Positions 52,100 through 63,737 of a DNA stretch of 64,000 bases are shown here, in pieces; the stretch's first letter is position 1; each line of letters starts with the position of its first letter. The stretch covers positions 6,634,316 to 6,698,315 of the forward strand of contig CM055096.1 in the NCBI GenBank assembly GCA_029204225.1. The letters are read 5' to 3'. The stretch comes from Diphasiastrum complanatum (taxonomy: Eukaryota > Streptophyta > Lycopodiopsida > Lycopodiales > Lycopodiaceae). The notes below the pieces were generated by a model. That model ran no database searches, was not told where the DNA came from, and saw only the letters and a list, made by a program, of their open reading frames with translations. The position numbers and the translations under genes are program-made.

Positions 52100-52709
52100 T
52101 GTTAAATTCACACGTGTGGAATGCCCTACACATGTACTTTTGATCTCCTAAGCCCAATAATACCATAAAGATCAAACTAGCATTGATTGACAATAAGAAA
52201 GCTGATCATACAAGAAATATTATTGTGTTATAAGCAAGATCTATCAACAAAATATGAAACTAAGTACAATAAATGCCTCAACTTGGCTAGAGAGAGAATA
52301 TAAATGTACAAACTCGAGTAGAGAGAGAGAGCACAAAGAGCTTAGTCTCCAAATTTGCATTACACACAAAAATCATCATCTTCTCAATGAGAGTACATCA
52401 CATATATATAGATCCATGGACTCTCCTCTTACTTTGAGTTGAATTGGAGTTATGAATCCACCTCTCAAGCTATCTAGACTTATTCAAGCCACCTCAATCT
52501 GTCTAATTGTGCCACCTAGTATTTTCATGCATTAAATGTGGCATGCAAAGTACAAATGGCAATTCCTATGGTAGCTCGAGTTTCTACTTCTACCTACCTT
52601 GAATATTTTATTCTAAGATGAGTCTTTACTAAGCCAAAAGAGCTCAATTCATCTTTGACATTTTTAGGACTCCTTACAACATTAGATAGATTTTTCCAAT
52701 ATTTCAACA
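52100..52709 (-). repeat. 3' LTR of the nested copia element
   Basis: Element-strand start TGTTGAAATATTGG, end TTTAACA. Carries the CACACGTGTG palindrome at 52109-52118, about 10 bp from the LTR end. Confidence 0.95.
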
Positions 52710-53690
52710 CTCCTCCTAAAAATGTATCTAATGTGAATCAAGCATTGATCTTGAGATAAGACCAAGATTAGATCTATGCTTTGAGAAGGCACTTTTAAAA
52801 AGTGGCTTTGTGAGAAGATCAGCAATACATGAAGATATGTTGACATGTTCCAAGTTGATTTTACCTCCAATGAGCTTTTACCTTACAAAATGGTGTGCCA
52901 CTTCTATATGCTTGCTTCTTGCATAAAAAATAGGATTGTTTGCAAGAGCTTGGGCCGATATGTTGTCACACTTGATCAAGGGAAGATCATCCTCTTTGAT
53001 GCACTTTAGCTCCATGATTAACCTCTTGATCCAAAGCACCGCTTTAGTTGTTGTAATGAGTGCTTTGTACTCAGCCTCACAAGAAGATAGGGATATGGTA
53101 TCTTGCTTCTTTGAAAGCCAAGACACAAGATTGCCTCCAAGAAAGATAGTATATGCGTTAATGGACTTTCGATCCATTTTATCACTTGCAAAATTGGAAT
53201 CCGAATAGCCAACAATGGTTAGATTTTCATTCTTGTATAATAAACCATAATCTTGAGTAGAAGATACATATCTTAGAACTCTCCTGGCCATCTTCCAATG
53301 TTGGATCTTAGGATCTTGCATAAATTGACTCAATTTGTGCACACAATAGCTCAAATCGGGTCTAGTGATAGTAAGCCAAATTAAGGAGCCTATAAGACTC
53401 CTATAAAGTGTGATGTCCTCAAAGGATCTTTCATCACTTTTAATAGGTCTTTTACATGTTTCTCCATGGGAGTATCTATGCCTTTACAATTTTGCATATT
53501 GAATTTTCTCAACATAGAAAAGACATAGCTAGATTGACAAATAAAAGCATACTCTTCATGAAAATCAATCTCAAGGCCTAAAATGTAATGGATCTCTCCT
53601 AGATCTTGCATTTTAAATTCTCCTCCTAATGCATCCTTAGTTTCTTGAACTAACATCAAATAACTTCCAGATATGGCACAAGCCTCACAT
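52710..53690 (-). pseudogene. copia RT end and RNase H (minus strand)
   Basis: In minus orientation a CEACAISG remnant of the integrase zinc-finger region is fused to the RT C-terminus (LVQETKDALGGEFKMQDLGE, IHYILGLEIDF, KGIDTPMEKH). A frame change follows, then RNase H (53354-52878): SQFMQDPKIQHWKMARRVLR, VGYSDSNFASD, LSSCEAEYKALIT, IKCDNISAQALANNP and SKHIEVAHHFVR, with the acidic residues kept. A TAA follows VR, and the tail (SSCIADLLTKPLFKSAFSKH) is read in the same frame after it. The RT YVDD box is missing. Confidence 0.92.
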
Positions 53691-53699
53691 GGCTTGAGA

Positions 53700-55064
53700 T
53701 TACCTTCTATGCCATAGTTCCTCCAAAGAAATATGAGAAGCAAAAGCACCATCACAAGAGTTAGCATACTCTCTGGGATCAAGCTTGTAGATTCCACCAT
53801 ATCTAGACCCAAATGCAAGGATCTCATCATGCTTCTTGATTGTACATGTATCAACATTGAAATTCACATCTAGTCCACTATCAAGCAATTGCCCAACACT
53901 AATAAGATTTTTTGTTAACTTAGGAACAAAAAGTACTTTAGACAGAGAAAGAACTTTTGATGATGAAAGCTTTAAGGGAATGGTCCCTATGCCTTCAATA
54001 GCACACTCATGATCATTTGTTGTGTAGATGGACTTCTTGGCTCCTTCATAAGGTGTCATGGATGAAAAAGAATGCTTGGAGCTACACATATGTGAGGAAG
54101 CTCCACTGTCGATGTACCACGAACCATCCTTCTTGAAAGGTGATGAAGAAAAACTCGAGACCATAAGAGATCTCTCTCCATCACTTGCATGAGCATCTTC
54201 CTTCTCTTCATTAGAAATGTTGGCTTGCTTGAATTGACTCTTCTTCTTGAAGCAATTGGTGGCATAATGCCCCTTCTTGCCACAAAAGAAACACTTGATG
54301 TTTTTCTTCTTCTTCTTGGATGTGAAAGCTTGAAAGGACTCATCCTCTTCTCCTTTCTCCTTGTAAATAAGATTGTTCTTGCTTGAAGAGGGTTGATGTT
54401 GATTCTTACTTCTTGACTTGTGCTTATCTTTGGTAAAGAGGGCTTTACCATCAATGTTGAGAGACAATCTTTCCATTTTCAAGAGTTTATACTCTTGTCT
54501 TGATTCTTCATAAATGAGCACACTTTGGAGTGCTTCCAAACTTGGTAGCTCCTCCTTAATGGCATAAATCTGAACAAGGTTGTCATATTCCTCCTTTAAC
54601 CCATTAAGTATGACTTGAACAAGTTCATTTTGGTTGATGGAGTCTCCTATGCATGACAATTTTCTATGGAGATCTTTAACTCTCATTACATAAGCTGAAG
54701 CACTTTCATCACTTCTCTGTACACTTTGAAAAAATTGGTTTCTTAGTGTTAGAAGTCTAGAAGTATTCTTTGCCTCATAGATGGACTTGAGAGTATCCCA
54801 AGCATCTTTGGCATTAGTACAAGCACCAATTTCTCTTAAGATGTCATTTGAGACATTCATTTTAATATAATGTAGAGCCATCCTAGCTCTCTTTTTGTAC
54901 TTTGGAATTTCTTGAGGAATTTGTGGTTCTTCTTCAATACCAAGTACAATATCCATCACATCTTGTAGAATTAAGACAGATTCCATCCTAACCTTCCAAA
55001 TTGAGTAATTGGAGGTTGACAGTCTTTCACTTGCTTCCAATAGAAAGGCACCCATTGAAGCCAT
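53700..55064 (-). CDS. copia gag-protease ORF, 454 residues
   Basis: Intact frame, ATG at 55064. N-terminal gag (STSNYSIWKVRMESVLILQD, then UBN2-like core KDAWDTLKSIYEAKNTSRLL), a Lys/Ser-rich linker, one CCHC knuckle (C258-C271, CFFCGKKGHYATNC), an acidic linker and the aspartic protease start with D319-S-G-A-S-S-H. The pre-integrase block (FVPKLTKNLISVGQLLDSG) follows, ending at EELWHRR with a stop where the family continues LGH. The product would be able to form particles and perhaps process itself, but the rest of pol is deleted. Expression is unproven. Confidence 0.88.
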   Translation of the reverse strand: MASMGAFLLEASERLSTSNYSIWKVRMESVLILQDVMDIVLGIEEEPQIPQEIPKYKKRARMALHYIKMNVSNDILREIGACTNAKDAWDTLKSIYEAKNTSRLLTLRNQFFQSVQRSDESASAYVMRVKDLHRKLSCIGDSINQNELVQVILNGLKEEYDNLVQIYAIKEELPSLEALQSVLIYEESRQEYKLLKMERLSLNIDGKALFTKDKHKSRSKNQHQPSSSKNNLIYKEKGEEDESFQAFTSKKKKKNIKCFFCGKKGHYATNCFKKKSQFKQANISNEEKEDAHASDGERSLMVSSFSSSPFKKDGSWYIDSGASSHMCSSKHSFSSMTPYEGAKKSIYTTNDHECAIEGIGTIPLKLSSSKVLSLSKVLFVPKLTKNLISVGQLLDSGLDVNFNVDTCTIKKHDEILAFGSRYGGIYKLDPREYANSCDGAFASHISLEELWHRR

Positions 55065-55871
55065 AAAGAATGTTGGAAATCAAAAAAGATGGATGAAAAA
55101 ATTGCTTATCTTCTCACTATAGGGACCAATCAAGGGCAAAAAACCAAATCCTATGTAAGACTAAGCAAAAAATTGTGAGATAGGTCTCACTAGTTTTGAC
55201 AATCTCTCTAAAACAAGATTTGAATTATCAAAAAAGATGAAGTATGGCAAAAGTTATGATTCTCTGAATTTCACACATGTGAAATATTTCAAAAGTATCA
55301 AATTGACTCAAATACAATCTATTTGTATGAAACAATTTGCCTAGATCCTATAAATTTTGCCTAAATCACATATAGATGAGATTGGTCAACTTTTGGGTGA
55401 TAGAACGTATAATATCTTCATCTTCTTCTTGTTCCAATTGTTTTTTTTGCTGGAGCGTACCAATCATTCAAGCAATAAATGACATGTACACAAGATTTGC
55501 CACAGGTCTAGGTGCCCTACCTACAACTATTCAAAACCTTATAGCTTTTGATTGGCTTATCTGACATGATTCAAATTGCATCAGATTCTACACATTTCTA
55601 GCTTTTTAGTGGGCCAAATTGCATGAAATTTGGATCTAAGGTGAGAGAGAACCACCAAACTGAAAATGGGCAGATTTCACACGTGTCTACACCTGAAAAT
55701 CCATACAATACCTGATCTGAACCATTCAAAGTGGTTTGAAGCTCTAAATCACCAAAAAACTACAAACTAGCTAGGAAGTAGAATCTAGACAATTTCTAGC
55801 TTGAAATCTAATCAAATTTGCAAACTTTTTTATTAGATTCGCTTGTAAATCTTAGGTAGGCTCTGATATCA
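55065..55871 (-). other. leader of the nested copia element
   Basis: Non-coding leader between the primer-binding site (complement at about 55854-55871) and gag. Contains a CACACGTGTC near 55678-55687. Confidence 0.8.
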
Positions 55872-56483
55872 TGTTAAATTCACACATGTGGGATGCCCTA
55901 CACATGTACTTTTGATCTCCTAAGCCCAATAATACCATAAAGATCAAACTAGCATTGATTGACAATAGGAATGATGATCATACAAGAAATGTTATTGTGT
56001 TACAAGCAAGATCTATCAACAAAATATGGAACTAAGTACAATAAATGTCTCAACTCGGCTAGAGAGAGAATATGAATGTACAAATTTGAGTAGAGAGAGA
56101 GGGCACAAAGAGCTTAGTCTCCAAATTTGCATTACACACAAAAATCATCATCTTCTCAATGAGAGTACATCACATATATATAGATCCATGGACTCTCCTC
56201 TTACTTTGAGTTGAATTGGAGTTATGAATCCACCTCTCAAGCTATCTAGACTTATTCAAGCCACCTCAATATGTCTAATTGTGCCACCTAGTATTTTCAT
56301 GCATTAAATGTGGCATGCAAAGTACAAATGGCAATTCTTATGGTAGCTCGAGTTTCTACTTCTACCTACCTTGAATATTTATTCTAAGATGAGTCTTTAC
56401 TAAACCAAAAGAGCTCAATTCATCTATGGAATTTTTAGGACCCCTTCTTACAACAGTAGATAGATTTTTCCAATATTTCAACA
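55872..56483 (-). repeat. 5' LTR of the nested copia element
   Basis: Nearly identical to 52100-52709. The palindrome is CACACATGTG here (55881-55890). Ends at 56483 with the target duplication AAATA following. Confidence 0.95.
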
Positions 56484-57343
56484 AAATACAAAAGACTAGG
56501 CTGCCAAGAATACCTAGAATTGAACAAACTTGATCAACATATGATCAACACACTAAGATATTGATTCAACCTATAAAACCACATGTAAACCACACTTCTA
56601 CAAGTTTATAAACTCCAGCAAGTAATGAGTACAAGCTTTAGAGGTGAAAGAAAGAGCACACTTAGTGAATCACAAGACTAGCTTCACTAGCTTGTCAAAT
56701 CTTGGTGTTTAGATGTAGATCTAAGATCACTTCACATGAGAATGTTTCTCAACCTGTTAAGAACCTGAAAACACATTTGCATAATGGTTAAAACCTTCCA
56801 GAAAATGCTCAAATCAAATTACATAAGGAGAGTTACTTACATGCTCAACAAAGTATACCAAAATTTATGCAAAAGATTGTTGACAATCTGTTCACCCAAA
56901 AGGGAATCTTTCATCCAAGTAGGAGCTTTGCTCAGCCTTTTAAAGAAATACAAAATCACTCAAAGAGTATTTGTCATCCACTTAAGGAGAAGGTTTATCC
57001 ACTTAAGGAGAGTATTCACCCACAAAGGAGAGTGTTCATCCACAGAAGTGGAGATTGTCAACAATAGATTGAACAGAACATTGTTAGTATTGAATATGCA
57101 CAAGCCTCACAATCAACAAATGACTAGGTGTTATGACCTCATCCAAAATAGCTTCTTCTCAGCCTCTGATCTTCAATAGACCTGAAATATGCTTTTGATC
57201 CACAAGTTCAACTCAACAAACAAAGGTTAGTAAGATTTGATCAACAATGCAATGCATAATCATGCTAGAACTTGATCAAACATCCAAATATCACCATAAA
57301 TGGAAATCTTATTATAAATAGCGGCCAGCCAGCTCTGATACCA
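56484..57343 (-). repeat. copia leader, copy B (right part)
   Basis: Continues the match to copy A from about 26567 to 27409. Small indels include an extra AAGGTTTATCCACTTAAGGAG-type unit near 56990 absent from copy A. The primer-binding site complement is at 57333-57343. Confidence 0.85.
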
Positions 57344-57995
57344 TGTGAAAAAAGTGGATCTTGAATGGATCTAAGATCCCAAATGTTCTGGCTAAGATCA
57401 TTGCACAACAAGCTACAAAAGCTAGAAATGGCAAAGCATCCTAATGCTACCTTGGATACACATGAACTTGACAAAGCATTCAAGAGACAAAGAAACTAAT
57501 AAAAGGTACTGATGGCAGCCAAAAACAACAGCATACCAACCCTACAACAGCAGCCTACCACTTTTGAAAACCTCTTAAGATCATACACAAAAGCTTGAAG
57601 ACAATACACAAAGCAATGCTCTCAATGGAGGAAGAAACTGTGACAATGATCTATTGATCTCTCTCAACAATACAATAAGTTTCTCCAACCTGTTCTCCAA
57701 AATTTCAGCCTAATATAGGTGAGAGAAATGACTCTCTCTCCTCTTTCTAGAACTTAGGACCCAATTTTAGGGCACCAGTAGCTAAAATAGCCAATTTTGG
57801 CCTATATGTCCAAATAATATGACTTTGGTGTCATTTTGAAGGTCCTGAAGTTTGAGACTTCTTCAATATGAAATATATACTAAAATAAAAGTATCTAGGC
57901 CTCTTTCACATGTGTGAAAGGTTAGATCCAAAACTATGTACAAAAATTGCCAATTTAGGCATCAAACTAGCTAGGAAATGTTGACAATTTTCACA
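57344..57995 (-). mobile_element. copia 5' LTR, copy B (about 652 bp)
   Basis: Pairs with 27410-27979; contains about 82 bp (57890-57972 region, with CACATGTGTG at 57908-57917) missing from copy A. Confidence 0.85.
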
Positions 57996-58774
57996 TGGGG
58001 TTTACTGTGAGACCATGATGGTTAGGACATGGCTAGATTGCATAGTTCTGGGGGTTTGGAGGGCGAATCCCCCTAAGAAACATGGGGGTTTGGGGGGCAG
58101 AGCACCCCCAACGGCCTCTTCATGATTTGGCCTTCTGACTCCCTGTGCGAAAACACACTTTTGGTGTTTTGCATCTCTTTTGTCCTTTGGCTATTCGCTC
58201 TCTCTGATGGTGGTCACTACTATATAACTACCACAATGAGAAGCATTCACCAGTAGTTGGAGCATTCTGTTTTTGTGTAGATTAGTCATCCAGAGTCTAT
58301 TCTAGATCGTCATTGAAACCCACGGATTGGATAGGACCATCATCATATGTATTGGCTTTATTATTAGAATTTCATATTCATATTTCTTGTCTATGCTAAT
58401 TCAGTTGTCAATTGTAATAACATATACTTATGTACATCTCTTTACATCTATCATTTTTATTTGTACATTTGCCAATTATCTTTCGATGTAGCTAGTTTTT
58501 TAATGTAATCTTGAACCTTGACTAGATATGTAATTGAACTGTATTTGGCCCTAAACCATGTAGAAATGTTTGATTTGTTATAAAGTGTAACTATTGTAGT
58601 TATTTGTGATTATTATGGTGTAATGTAATTTATTGCAAAGAGTGATTTTTTTTGTTCGACCCTGAATCCTAAACCCATTTATTTGAATTCATTTAATGCT
58701 TATTAACTCTACAAGGTAGTATTTTCTAAAAATATCTTTTATTACTTGTAGTAATTATCCCAATTCTATCCTCA
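57996..58774 (+). promoter_or_regulatory. promoter-like and intron-like region before Ser-rich ORF, copy B
   Basis: Two GC palindromes (58049-58074 and 58084-58111), a TATA-like ACTATATAA near 58218, then about 400 bp of AT-rich sequence (58390-58770) absent from copy A, ending TTACTTGTAG before the ORF. It looks like promoter, 5' UTR and perhaps an intron, but the donor site was not identified. Confidence 0.45.
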
Positions 58775-59084
58775 ATGTCTCATGACACATCTCCAAGTCA
58801 CGGATCTGGCCGTAGTCGCGGGTCGTCCTATTTTTCATCCATGAGTGACGATGAGGTCCTCAGTTATATGGATGGGATGTCCCTCTCACATGCAGGCAGG
58901 ATCATGGAAAGACTACGGGCTCATTGTGATGCACATAGTTCGGGTAGGTTGTCCACATCATCTCGTTCTGAGAAGATTTAGTCCCCACAACCCTCCGACG
59001 AAGGTGTTCCCCCCTTCCACGAGGGTCTATCTGGCGGGAGCCCCTCCCCCATGCACTCTAATGCCAGTGCCTCCTCCCAATAGT
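58775..59084 (+). pseudogene. Ser-rich unknown ORF, copy B
   Basis: Starts MSHDTSPSHGSGRSRGSSYF and reads SDDEVLSYMDGMSLSHAGRI, MERLRAHCDAHSSGRLSTSS, RSEKI, then TAG at 58979-58981 where copy A has CAG (Gln). The frame continues open after the stop to about 59084 (SPQPSDEGVPPFHEGLSGGS), where a copia LTR joins. No recognised domain. The two copies together suggest a protein with an N-terminal Ser/Asp-rich segment, a short helical MERLxAHCDAH block and a Ser/Pro linker. Origin, host or element, is unresolved. Confidence 0.5.
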
Positions 59085-59848
59085 TCTCTCACGAGTAATT
59101 GTCTCGCTTTACTAGCGGACAGCTGAATCCTAGACAGAATTGTCTTTGCACACAAACGGACATGTATACTGTAATTTCTTCTTGATTGCTTACTTGCATT
59201 AGACTACTTCATTACACTACTTGTCAAGTATCATCCAGTAAGTACATAGTCGCTCTATGTAACTTTTAGATTAGAGTGATTAAGCATTTACAACTAATCT
59301 AAAAATTACAAGAGTGGCAAATTAGCCACAACCTAAAGTGTATCTGCTGACATCATGCCATCAGATCAGACATCTGCACTTCTGGGTACTTGCATGATCT
59401 CACTGGTACTCTTTGGAGCGTGAAGGGCATCATACTACTTCATTACACCACTTGTCAACTATCATCCAGTAAGTACATAGTCGTTCTATGTAACTTTTAG
59501 ATTAGAGTGATTAAGCATCTAAAACTAATCAGAAAATTACAAGAGTGGCGAATTAGCCATGACCTAAAGTGTATCTGCTGACGTCACGCCATCAGATCAG
59601 ACATTGGTTTCGTTTTTGGTCGTCTGTCTTCTCTCGTACTGGACCACAAAAGATTCTCGTTCGTGAATCTTTCGTGTTCGCGAACCGTTCGTCTTCATCT
59701 CCTTTGACTTTCATGTTCGCGAACCGTTCGTCTTCGTGTTTCATGTTAGGCGGAGGGCTGAAAGCTAGCAAGGCTTTGCAGTTAGAAACATTTTGTTTCT
59801 TCAGCAGTTTCACTAAAGAGCTAATAACATATCAAGAAACTGTCCAGA
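59085..59848 (-). mobile_element. copia LTR (minus strand) with internal tandem duplication
   Basis: Related to the LTR at 12815-13951: shared blocks include CTGAAGAAACAAAATGTTT (complement near 59785-59805) and GCCACTCTTGTAATTT with GATTAGTTGTAAATGCTTAATC. A segment of about 165 bp is present twice (59207-59372 and 59437-59605). Two copies of GTTCGCGAACCGTTCGTCTTC lie near 59675 and 59715. It is cut at 59848 by the gypsy LTR. Confidence 0.75.
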
Positions 59849-60668
59849 TGTTGGGGGTATTTTCAACAAAGTGTAAATAGATAAAAATCATTCAATAAAA
59901 TGTGTTGCGAGGGCATGGCATCCTACGTGTATAAGCCCATGGCCCAATGAGCACGCAAATGAAGTTGTAAATAAAATAATAGACTTGGGCCCTTTGTAAT
60001 TAAAATAAAACTTGAGGCCCAAAGTCAACGCTAAACTTAGAGTTTACTTTTTAGAGTTGGGTCCAATTTTGGACTCACATGAATCTTGTGATTTACAATG
60101 TACTTTTTGTGGACCCTTGGATCAAGTTGGGTCCAAGATGAATGGATAGGATCAATGTGAATATTAGCCAATAGGATTGAGGGGTAAGGGCCTTTCCCAT
60201 TTTATAAAAAGACACCATTTGTACACTATTTTCATGCTTAATAGAGAGGAGGACACTCTATCATTTTGAGAGCTCAAGCATCCTCATTTGCTAATCAATC
60301 TTGCTTATGCTATTGTTGTGATTGCTTGTTATTTTCATTTCCCATGTTTTTTGGTTATGCTAGTTAAGGTTTTTCCATAAGCAATGACATTGAGCATTTG
60401 AGCTAACCTCCATCTCATCTCTCTCTCTCTTTCTCTCTTCTCTTCTCTCTTCCTCTCCTTTTCTATCCCTTTCCTTCACCCAAATCATGATGAATGTTAG
60501 TGTAGAGGAGTAGATTTAAGGGAGAGTAGTGTTAGTGGTGAATAGAGTTAGTTAAGAAGTAGGAAACTAACTATATTTAGCATCTATGCATAGTTAGGTA
60601 CCTATCCAATGATCTAACCCTTGTTGACAGGCGAGAGGGCTATACTACACAAAATCTTTGACCCTACA
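59849..60668 (+). repeat. gypsy 5' LTR (about 820 bp)
   Basis: Starts TGTTGGGGGTATTTTCAAC and ends GACCCTACA. Shares with the 33.0 kb LTR the block GCATCCT(A/G)(C/T)GTGTATAAGCCC, including the TATAA element near 59930, and a pyrimidine-rich stretch (60418-60475). Confidence 0.8.
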
Positions 60669-60669
60669 G

Positions 60670-60687
60670 TGGTGTCGTTGTCGGGGA
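60670..60687 (+). promoter_or_regulatory. gypsy primer-binding site, mutated
   Basis: TGGTGTCGTTGTCGGGGAT directly after the LTR. Relative to TGGCGCCGTTGCCGGGG all differences are C to T, consistent with deamination. Confidence 0.8.
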
Positions 60688-61919
60688 TAGGTTTCCACTA
60701 ACTAATTTAGCTGCATTTTAGCTATTTTCTTACTTTTTAGAGCAGTTTTAGGTAGATTTTTGGGAGTTTAGAGTTAGTTTTCTATATTTTTTTTTGTGTT
60801 TGGACTGTTCATAGCTAGCGGAGGAGATGTGAGAGGGTAGAGGAGGCCCTGAACAACCTCTAAGGGCTTGAAACCCAAACCAACCAGCCAAAAATCCAAA
60901 AAACACACCAATCTGCATTTTGGAGGGAAAAAGAGCCTAAAATCTCATCAAATTTTTATATCTCCAGAACCAGTGGGAATTTACCCTTGCATGACTGGCA
61001 GCAGCTCCAGGGTACTGTCCCGGACCTGCATAGAAGCCTGTGAGAGTTAGTTTCAAGCAGATTGTAAAAATCATAAAAAAAAAATCATAAAAAATTCTAA
61101 AAACCCTTGAAAAAATCCAAAAAAAAATCAAATCTTCATAAGAACTCTCGCAAAGCCCTCTGAAGTTCCATCTCAGTGAGACCAAGACACAAAGAGCTTG
61201 CAAGAGTTATTTTGATTCTAGTTATCAGAAAATTGGGTTTAAGTGCTAAAAGAATCACTAAAATGTGAAGATCCAGCAAATCCTTCCAGTAAGAAGTCTC
61301 ACAGACCCTCTCAATCGATTCAAAATGATCATTTCCATCAGTGATGAAGCCTGTGAGAGTTAGTTTTGAGATTTGGTGAAGATCAAGACAAAAAAAAATG
61401 GTTTTGAACCCTCGCAGACAGTGAAATTTTCATTTCTTGCAAGAGTTAACTCTCGCAAAAAATTCTATAGTGAGATCTGACCCAGATCCAGCTACTGTGA
61501 GCCTTGCGAGAGTTACTTTCCAAAGATCAGAGAGATATCAGGTTTTTTATCTACAAAAATAGCTAAAGAACCCTCGCACAGCCAACCCTCGCACAAGAGA
61601 ACTCTCGCAAACCAGATCAGTGGTCTGCATCAGATCCAGCTATTGTCAAAATCTCAGGTCAATCAGTGCAAGGAGTAAAAAGTTATCAAGGAAAAACCAC
61701 CGTAAAAGGTCTAAAATTCACTTCCGGCCGATCAAATCGATCAGATCTTTGAGATCCAGACTGCATCCTACTGTATAAGCAAGATCCAATCACTTTGGAA
61801 CCCACCATCGGATGAATCTGAGATCAGGACGATCAATAGCATGAAGGATAACAAATCAAACAACACACCTTCTCAGATTAACAGTCGTGCAACAAGAGGC
61901 AGAACCGGAACCAACACCA
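60688..61919 (+). other. gypsy leader with CTCGCA-rich repeats
   Basis: Non-coding. 60900-61060 matches the gag-only element leader at about 34100-34300. Repeated short motifs CTCTCGCA and GCGAGAGTTA occur between 61130 and 61620, a diverged relation of the 150-bp leader units at 34.5-35.7 kb. Confidence 0.7.
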
Positions 61920-63737
61920 ATGGATCCAATGGGCCAACCCATACCTGTCGCTCCCTTGCAAGCAGTCCGAAGAGCACCACGGATGGAAATACCAAAATAC
62001 GATGAATCATCAGATCTCATCTGATTCCTCCAGATCTACGAGCAAGCTTGTGAAATCTACGGCGAACAGACACCTGCGAAGAAGCTGATGTTGTTTCCCA
62101 TGTCCTTATTGGCAGTGGCTCAGGATTGGTTTTTTAATTTGTCAGAGGAAGAAAAATCCACCTAGAAAGCGGTTAAAGCGGCTCTCATTACGCGCTTTAA
62201 ACCAAAAAAGTTCTTGGAAGACCCATTTCTCTTGCTGAACAAGGTCAGGATGGGAAAACGAGAAAGTGTCAAGGACTATATTGAATGAGTCAAACACCTA
62301 CGATCCAAGTGTAGTGCAGCCCTAACTCCCGATCATGCGGTGATCATGTGGTTCCTAGCCGGACTACCATGAAGCATCATAAGAGAACTGAAACGACGGG
62401 AGCAGTACGCTACTCTGCAAGAATCTATGTAAGATGCCATCAGGGAAGAGGATGAGGGATCTGACGACGAATATCCATCCACCCACACCCCTACTCCCTC
62501 GATCGCATCATCATCATCAACCGCATCTGCTCTATCCACAGAACTGCTATTGGAGCAAATGACAAAATTACACAAACAGCAGATGGAGCAACTTACGGCA
62601 CAGTTTGACCAGAAACTGAAGGTCTTACAAGAAGCTGTAGCAGTAACGCCACATTAACCGGAACCAAACCAGCTGCAGTATCCAAGATGGGAAAATATAT
62701 GCTGTTCAGTGTGCACGCAAAACCATACAACGAACAAGTGTCCAGTCCTAAAGCAAAATCTAAGACTGACACATAGATTCTGCCATATGTGCAATGCAAC
62801 ATCACACGATACGGCATTTTGTCCGTTCAACCCTCGGATTGTTCAACAGAAGAGAAGTCCTTATCAGACTTCTTATCCCTACCATCAGGGGCACCCAACG
62901 CGACACCAAGGTATGGCGCACCAAATCAACCACAGCGTATGGCCTTCCCTGGTCCACCAGGGCCACCAATTAACAAGTGGCCCATATAAACCTGAAAGTA
63001 ACGGAACTAGAGATGCAAATCCACCTCAACCTGAGCAGCAGCGATGGCACAGACCGGATGAACCATTTATAGATCCTGCCATAAATTAATATGTTGCAGT
63101 CTATGCAGCTCAAATTCAGCGTCAAGGCAGAAAAAATTACGGCTGCTGCGAATGGGACGAAGGACACAGAATTGCGGAATGTCCCTACAATAGACAATAT
63201 ACATCCTTCTGCCGAGAATGCAGTTACGGGCACTGTTACAAGAATTGTCCATTTAAACATGGAACCAGTGCACCTCTTAACTTCATTGCAATACATCAAC
63301 CAGCAGTTCCAGCAAGGATGTCATCAGGTAGACACCAACTCCATGCTCCTGTGTTAGTTGTTACACGAATACAGAAGAGGATGGAAGTGGCTCCCTCACC
63401 ACCACCATCGGTCACTGACGAGCAACCCTCAACTTCAGTGCCATATCCGAATGTGAGGGAAGAAAGAAGGCAGTACCAAAAAATAAGACACTGGGTACAA
63501 AAAGCACAAGCAGAGGAAAAAGAGCAAGAAAGAGTTAATCCCACGGAACCTCCAGTTGGCGTCGAACGGGAATTGTGCACTGATCGAAATGATTGGTTGC
63601 ACCAACATGAACCATCTTTTCACATGGTGGAGCCCGAGGAACCACGCACTGAAAGGCTCACACTTTTATTGTCAAGCCGTGTTAGTTTACCACTCGGAGA
63701 ACTACTTCGCATTGCACCACAAGCAAAATCCTTCTAG
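61920..63737 (+). pseudogene. gypsy gag, one frame with seven stops
   Basis: One reading frame from ATG 61920 (MDPMGQPIPVAPLQAVRR) to 63737, interrupted by stops at 62022, 62163, 62286, 62370, 62430, 62655 and 63087 but with no frameshift. Gag core: CEIYGEQTPAKKLMLFPMSL, AQDWFFNLSEEEKST, ALITRFKPKKFLEDPFLLLN, KVRMGKRESVKDYIE. An acidic linker and coiled-coil-like EQMTKLHKQQMEQLTAQFDQ follow. Cys/His motifs then come: CTQNHTTNKC, CHMCNATSHDTAFC, a decayed CCEWDEGHRIAEC and CRECSYGHCYKNC. The number of Cys/His motifs is unusually high for gag. Confidence 0.85.

Larger units (their letters stand above)
52100..56483 (-). mobile_element. young, internally deleted copia element with 5-bp TSD
   Basis: LTRs 52100-52709 (3' LTR) and 55872-56483 (5' LTR) are nearly identical by eye. 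Both flanks read AAATA (52095-52099 and 56484-56488), and the single AAATA of the empty site is visible in the paralogous copy near 26570. A primer-binding site (complement TGATATCAGAGCCTACC) follows the 5' LTR and a purine tract AGGAGGAG precedes the 3' LTR. Inside are gag-protease and RT-end plus RNase H, with integrase and most RT deleted. Non-autonomous. Confidence 0.95.
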
